DNA of 8,374 nucleotides from CAZKNJ01 sp964554185 (GTDB lineage Bacteria > 4484-113), in assembly GCA_964554185.1 (NCBI GenBank), contig CAZKNJ010000069.1, forward strand, positions 1-8,374, given 5' to 3'. Below the pieces are notes generated by a model. It had not been told where the DNA came from. It saw only the letters and a program-made list of their open reading frames with translations, and searched no databases. Made by a program: the position numbers and the translations under genes. Positions 5,699 to 8,374 of this stretch are shown one piece after another; within the stretch, counting starts at the first letter, position 1; each line of letters starts with the position of its first letter.

Positions 5699-8170
5699 TT
5701 ACTCCTTGAAGTCGTCCACTTCCAGCTTCTTCACATCAAAGTCGGGCCGCAGTTCGCCCTGCTCGTCCATCGAGTAGGTGACTTCCTCCCGGACGCGCAG
5801 CTTGCCCTCCAGCACCATCTCGGAAATGGGGTCTTCCACCATCCGGCTGATGGCGCGCTTGATGTTGCGCGCGCCGTAGGAGGCGCTGAAGCCTTCTTCC
5901 ACGATGCGGTCTGCCACCGAGTCCTTGAAGCGGACCAGATAACCCGAATCCTCCAGCCGGTCGCGCAGGTATCCCAGTTCCAGCCGGGCAATCTCGCGCG
6001 CTTCGGCGCGCCCCAGCGGGTTGAAGTGCACAATCTCGTCCAGCCGGTTCAGGAATTCCGGCTTGAAGAACTTGCGGATGTACTCGTCGGCGCGGCGGCT
6101 GTAGCCCTCGTGGCGGCGCGTGATCTCCTCGTCTGATTCATCCGTGGCATGCTTGAACCCAATCTCACCGCCGCCCTCAAAGAACCTGCCGCCCAGATTG
6201 GTGGTGAAGATGATTATGGTGTTGTGGAAGTAAACCTTGCGTCCCTGCCCGTCGGTGAGCACGCCCTCGTCCAGCAATTGCAGCAGCGTGTGGAACACGT
6301 CCGGGTGCGCCTTCTCCATCTCGTCAAAGAGCACGAGCGAATACGGGTGCTTCTTCACCATCTCGGTAAGCTGGCCGCCCTCGTCGTAGCCCACGTAGCC
6401 CGGCGGCGAGCCCAGCAGGCGGCTCACGGTGAACTTCTCGGAGTACTCCGAGAGGTCGATCTTGATAAAGGCGTCCGGATGCGAGAAGACCTCGCGCGCA
6501 ATCACCCGCGCCAGCTCCGTCTTGCCCACGCCCGTGGGGCCCAGGAAGATGAAGCTGCCGATGGGGCGGTTGCTCTGGCGCACGCCGCTGAACGAGCGCT
6601 TGAGCGCTTTGACCACCGTCTGGATGGCCTCGTCCTGGCCGACGATGCTCTCCTTCAGCTTGTCGTCCAGCCGCAGGATGCGCTCCTGATCGTTCATGGT
6701 GATATTCTTGCTGGGGATGCCGGTCCACATCTCCACGACCTTGGCGATGTGCGCCTCGCCCACCACATTGCTTTCAATCGGCACGCCCATGTCCATATCC
6801 AGCAAGCCCCGCGCGTGACTCAGCTTCGCAGGATCGAGTTCTTCGGTCAGCGCAGGCGACGGGCGTCCCTCATCCGACAGCAGGTGCATCGTCTCATCGT
6901 CCGCCACACCGCTGCGCCTGGCGGCGGCAGTGGCGCGGCCGCGTTGGGCGTCCAGCTCCAGGTTCACCCAGGCCGCCGCCTCATCCATCACGTCAATCGC
7001 CTTGTCCGGCAGCTTGCGGTCGGGGATGAACCGCTGCGAGAGGTAAATTGACTGCCGCAGCGCCTCGTCGGTTATCTCCACGTGGTGGTGCTTTTCGTAT
7101 TCCTTGCGCAGGCCGCGCAGAATCTCCCAGGTCTCCTCGTCGTTGGGCTCCTCCACCATCACCGGCTGGAATCGCCGCGACAGCGCGCCGTCCTTCTCGA
7201 AGTACTTGCGGTACTCCTTGAACGTGGTGGAGCCGATGCAGCGCAGCTCGCCGCGCGCCAGCGCCGGCTTGAGGATGTTGGAGGCGTCCAGGCTGCCTTC
7301 GGCGCTGCCCGCGCCCAGTATCGTGTGCAGCTCGTCAATGAAGATGATTATCTTGCCGTTAGACTCCTGCACCTCTTTGATGAGCCCCTTCAGGCGCTCC
7401 TCAAACTCGCCGCGGAACTTGGTGCCGGCGACCAGCGCCGCCATGTCCACCGCCAGCAACTGGCGGTCCTGCAGCGCCGGCGGCACCTTCCCGCCGACAA
7501 TCCGCTGCGCCAGCCCTTCCACGATCGCGGTTTTGCCCACGCCGGGTTCGCCCACCAGTATCGGGTTGTTCTTGGTGCGCTTGGAGAGGATGTGCATCAC
7601 GCGGCTGATCTCGCGTTCGCGGCCGATAACCGGGTCCAGCTTGCCGTCACGGGCGAGGCCGGTGAGATCGCGGGAGAACTTGGTGGCGATGCTCGTTGCG
7701 CGTTCCCGGCGGTCGGTGCGAAGAGCGCCGGCCCCGCGCAGGTAGGCCATAAAGGTGTCGCGGATCAGGTCCTCCGAGAGGTTGTTCTCCTCCAGCAGCC
7801 CGCGCATGAAGGCCGACTGGTCGCCCGCCAGCGCGATGAGCACGTGGGTCGTCCCGATTTCGCGGTGGCGCATCTGCTTGACCTCGTGGTGCGCCCGCTC
7901 CAGCAGCTCCACCGTCCGCCGGGAGAAGTCCGGCTTGCCCTTAAAGCTGCCCTGGTGCTCGTAGAGGTAGTTCTCCAGCGAATACGCCAGCTTGGGGCGG
8001 TTCACCTGGAGCTGGTTGAGAATCTGCAGGGCGCTGCACTGCTGCAGCGACAGCATGGCGTAAAGCACGTGCTCCGGCTCAATGTACTGGTTCTTGAACT
8101 CGGCGCAGACCTCCGTGCTCTTGGAGATGAGCTTCCTCGCCGAAAACGAAAAGAAATCAAGTATGTTCAT
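5699..8170 (-). CDS. clpC: ClpC-type AAA+ unfoldase, ATPase partner of ClpP
   Basis: 823 residues. It unfolds proteins by ATP hydrolysis in the cytoplasm and feeds them to the ClpP protease. Domains: double Clp N-domain (about 1-145); first AAA+ module with Walker A GEPGVGKT (207-214), Walker B IIIFIDE (274-280) and RRF (332-334); a middle region (about 405-465); second AAA+ module with Walker A GPTGVGKT (544-551), Walker B LVLFDE (612-617), FLNRLDE (706-712) and YGARNI sensor 2 (765-770). An IGF tripeptide at 670-672 lies where ClpP-binding loops carry IGF, IGL or VGF, which favours ClpC/ClpA over the disaggregase ClpB. The middle region is short and Ala/Arg-rich with no obvious UVR-type motif, unlike Bacillus ClpC. 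No ClpP or adaptor gene is in the window. The start is the conserved MNILDFFSFSARK, but the Shine-Dalgarno is weak. Confidence 0.93.
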   Translation of the reverse strand: MNILDFFSFSARKLISKSTEVCAEFKNQYIEPEHVLYAMLSLQQCSALQILNQLQVNRPKLAYSLENYLYEHQGSFKGKPDFSRRTVELLERAHHEVKQMRHREIGTTHVLIALAGDQSAFMRGLLEENNLSEDLIRDTFMAYLRGAGALRTDRRERATSIATKFSRDLTGLARDGKLDPVIGREREISRVMHILSKRTKNNPILVGEPGVGKTAIVEGLAQRIVGGKVPPALQDRQLLAVDMAALVAGTKFRGEFEERLKGLIKEVQESNGKIIIFIDELHTILGAGSAEGSLDASNILKPALARGELRCIGSTTFKEYRKYFEKDGALSRRFQPVMVEEPNDEETWEILRGLRKEYEKHHHVEITDEALRQSIYLSQRFIPDRKLPDKAIDVMDEAAAWVNLELDAQRGRATAAARRSGVADDETMHLLSDEGRPSPALTEELDPAKLSHARGLLDMDMGVPIESNVVGEAHIAKVVEMWTGIPSKNITMNDQERILRLDDKLKESIVGQDEAIQTVVKALKRSFSGVRQSNRPIGSFIFLGPTGVGKTELARVIAREVFSHPDAFIKIDLSEYSEKFTVSRLLGSPPGYVGYDEGGQLTEMVKKHPYSLVLFDEMEKAHPDVFHTLLQLLDEGVLTDGQGRKVYFHNTIIIFTTNLGGRFFEGGGEIGFKHATDESDEEITRRHEGYSRRADEYIRKFFKPEFLNRLDEIVHFNPLGRAEAREIARLELGYLRDRLEDSGYLVRFKDSVADRIVEEGFSASYGARNIKRAISRMVEDPISEMVLEGKLRVREEVTYSMDEQGELRPDFDVKKLEVDDFKE

Positions 8171-8179
8171 AGACTACCC

Positions 8180-8196
8180 GCGGCGTCCGACGCCGC
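8180..8196 (-). promoter_or_regulatory. Hairpin in the clpC 5' leader
   Basis: GCGGCGTC and GACGCCGC form a GC-only-rich palindrome (six-base-pair stem with a TCGGA loop) that would occupy almost the very 5' end of the clpC message and ends nine bases before the ATG. It matches neither CIRCE nor a CtsR box. It may stabilise the message or limit ribosome access. Confidence 0.45.
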
Positions 8197-8200
8197 TCAC

Positions 8201-8374
8201 TTAACAGTATACCGGGGAAATCCCATTTGTCACTTCAACTAGCATTCTCTTCCACATACTTAACCTCCAGACGACTGGAGCAACTAGCACGCGTGGCGCC
8301 CTCTCACCGGCTGCAGAGGCCGCCGAGGTCCCTGACTTCAGATCAAGGCTCAACGGATTGCTGCGCTTGCCGCA
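8201..8374 (-). CDS. Possible 3' end of an upstream gene (partial, doubtful)
   Basis: One minus-strand frame is open from the right edge to a TAA at 8201-8203 (57 codons), while the other two minus frames stop early. The translation includes SAASAAGERAPRVLVAPVVW and matches nothing recognised. It would overlap the predicted clpC promoter. A plus-strand frame here is also open, so chance openness in GC-rich DNA is a fair alternative. A short inverted repeat (CTCCAG-ACGA-CTGGAG, 8265-8280) lies inside. Otherwise nothing is recognised in 8234-8374. Confidence 0.2.
   Translation of the reverse strand, partial: CGKRSNPLSLDLKSGTSAASAAGERAPRVLVAPVVWRLSMWKRMLVEVTNGISPVYC
8206..8233 (-). promoter_or_regulatory. 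clpC promoter
   Basis: GTGACA (8228-8233, five of six -35 bases), 16-bp spacer and TATACT (8206-8211). Spacer length and -10 are the same as at the A promoters. Transcription would start near 8199, about 29 bases before the ATG. Confidence 0.6.

Noticed and set aside
6149..7051. 300-codon open frame on the plus strand
   Set aside because: Antisense shadow of clpC; GC-rich coding sequence leaves such frames open, and there is no start signal.
8180..8233. CIRCE or CtsR-type heat-shock operator before clpC
   Set aside because: Neither the TTAGCACTC-N9-GAGTGCTAA pattern nor the GGTCAAA tandem repeat is present.
7082..8242. 386-codon open frame on the plus strand
   Set aside because: Also antisense to clpC, low-complexity Ala/Leu/Arg composition, no Shine-Dalgarno and no recognisable motif.
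1..8374. CRISPR array, tRNA or rRNA genes
   Set aside because: No regularly spaced short repeats and no cloverleaf or rRNA-like sequence was found by eye on either strand.

Overview
The window looks like a chromosomal segment from a GC-rich bacterium. Housekeeping-type genes (pfkA, a small cytochrome c gene, a clpC-like gene) surround a visibly less GC-rich accessory block. The sequence alone does not fix the phylum. The c-type cytochrome with a lipoprotein-like signal, the 6-phosphofructokinase of the type that includes PPi-dependent enzymes, and the ClpC-type ATPase suggest an environmental, probably diderm lineage, but this is a weak inference.

Layout from right to left, mostly on the minus strand. 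A clpC-type AAA+ unfoldase (5699-8170) has its own promoter and a 5'-leader hairpin. A short plus-strand gene (5240-5680) encodes an exported monoheme cytochrome c; it converges on clpC and diverges from pfkA. pfkA (4046-5068) has a good promoter and Shine-Dalgarno. Downstream of pfkA is an accessory block made of two tandem copies of a two-gene unit, called A and L here because no known family was recognised. A encodes an acidic, Cys/Trp-rich, apparently secreted protein of about 306 residues. L encodes an exported protein, lipoprotein-like in copy 2. The order along the minus strand is pfkA - A2 - L2 - pfkA 3' fragment - A1 - L1 (L1 runs off the left edge).

The tandem structure is the main point of interest. 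A 744-bp stretch is identical in both copies (1112-1855 = 3614-4357, offset 2502). It holds the last 103 codons of pfkA, a shared promoter with a perfect 10-bp dyad around its -10, the Shine-Dalgarno, and the 5' third of A. Beyond it, the rest of A and all of L have diverged strongly, although both A copies keep a CxxCxC motif and the same C-terminal block. The only well-placed start codon of A (ATG at 1454-1456 and 3956-3958) is out of frame with the long reading frame in both copies. A one-base insertion or a two-base loss in a GT-rich tract would join it to a canonical Sec signal peptide, so A is frameshifted, phase-variable, recoded, or affected by sequence error. In both copies the Shine-Dalgarno of L lies inside the conserved last codons of A and the two genes touch or overlap, indicating that A and L are made together. 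The arrangement resembles successive cassettes placed behind the 3' end of pfkA, but the mechanism and function are unknown.
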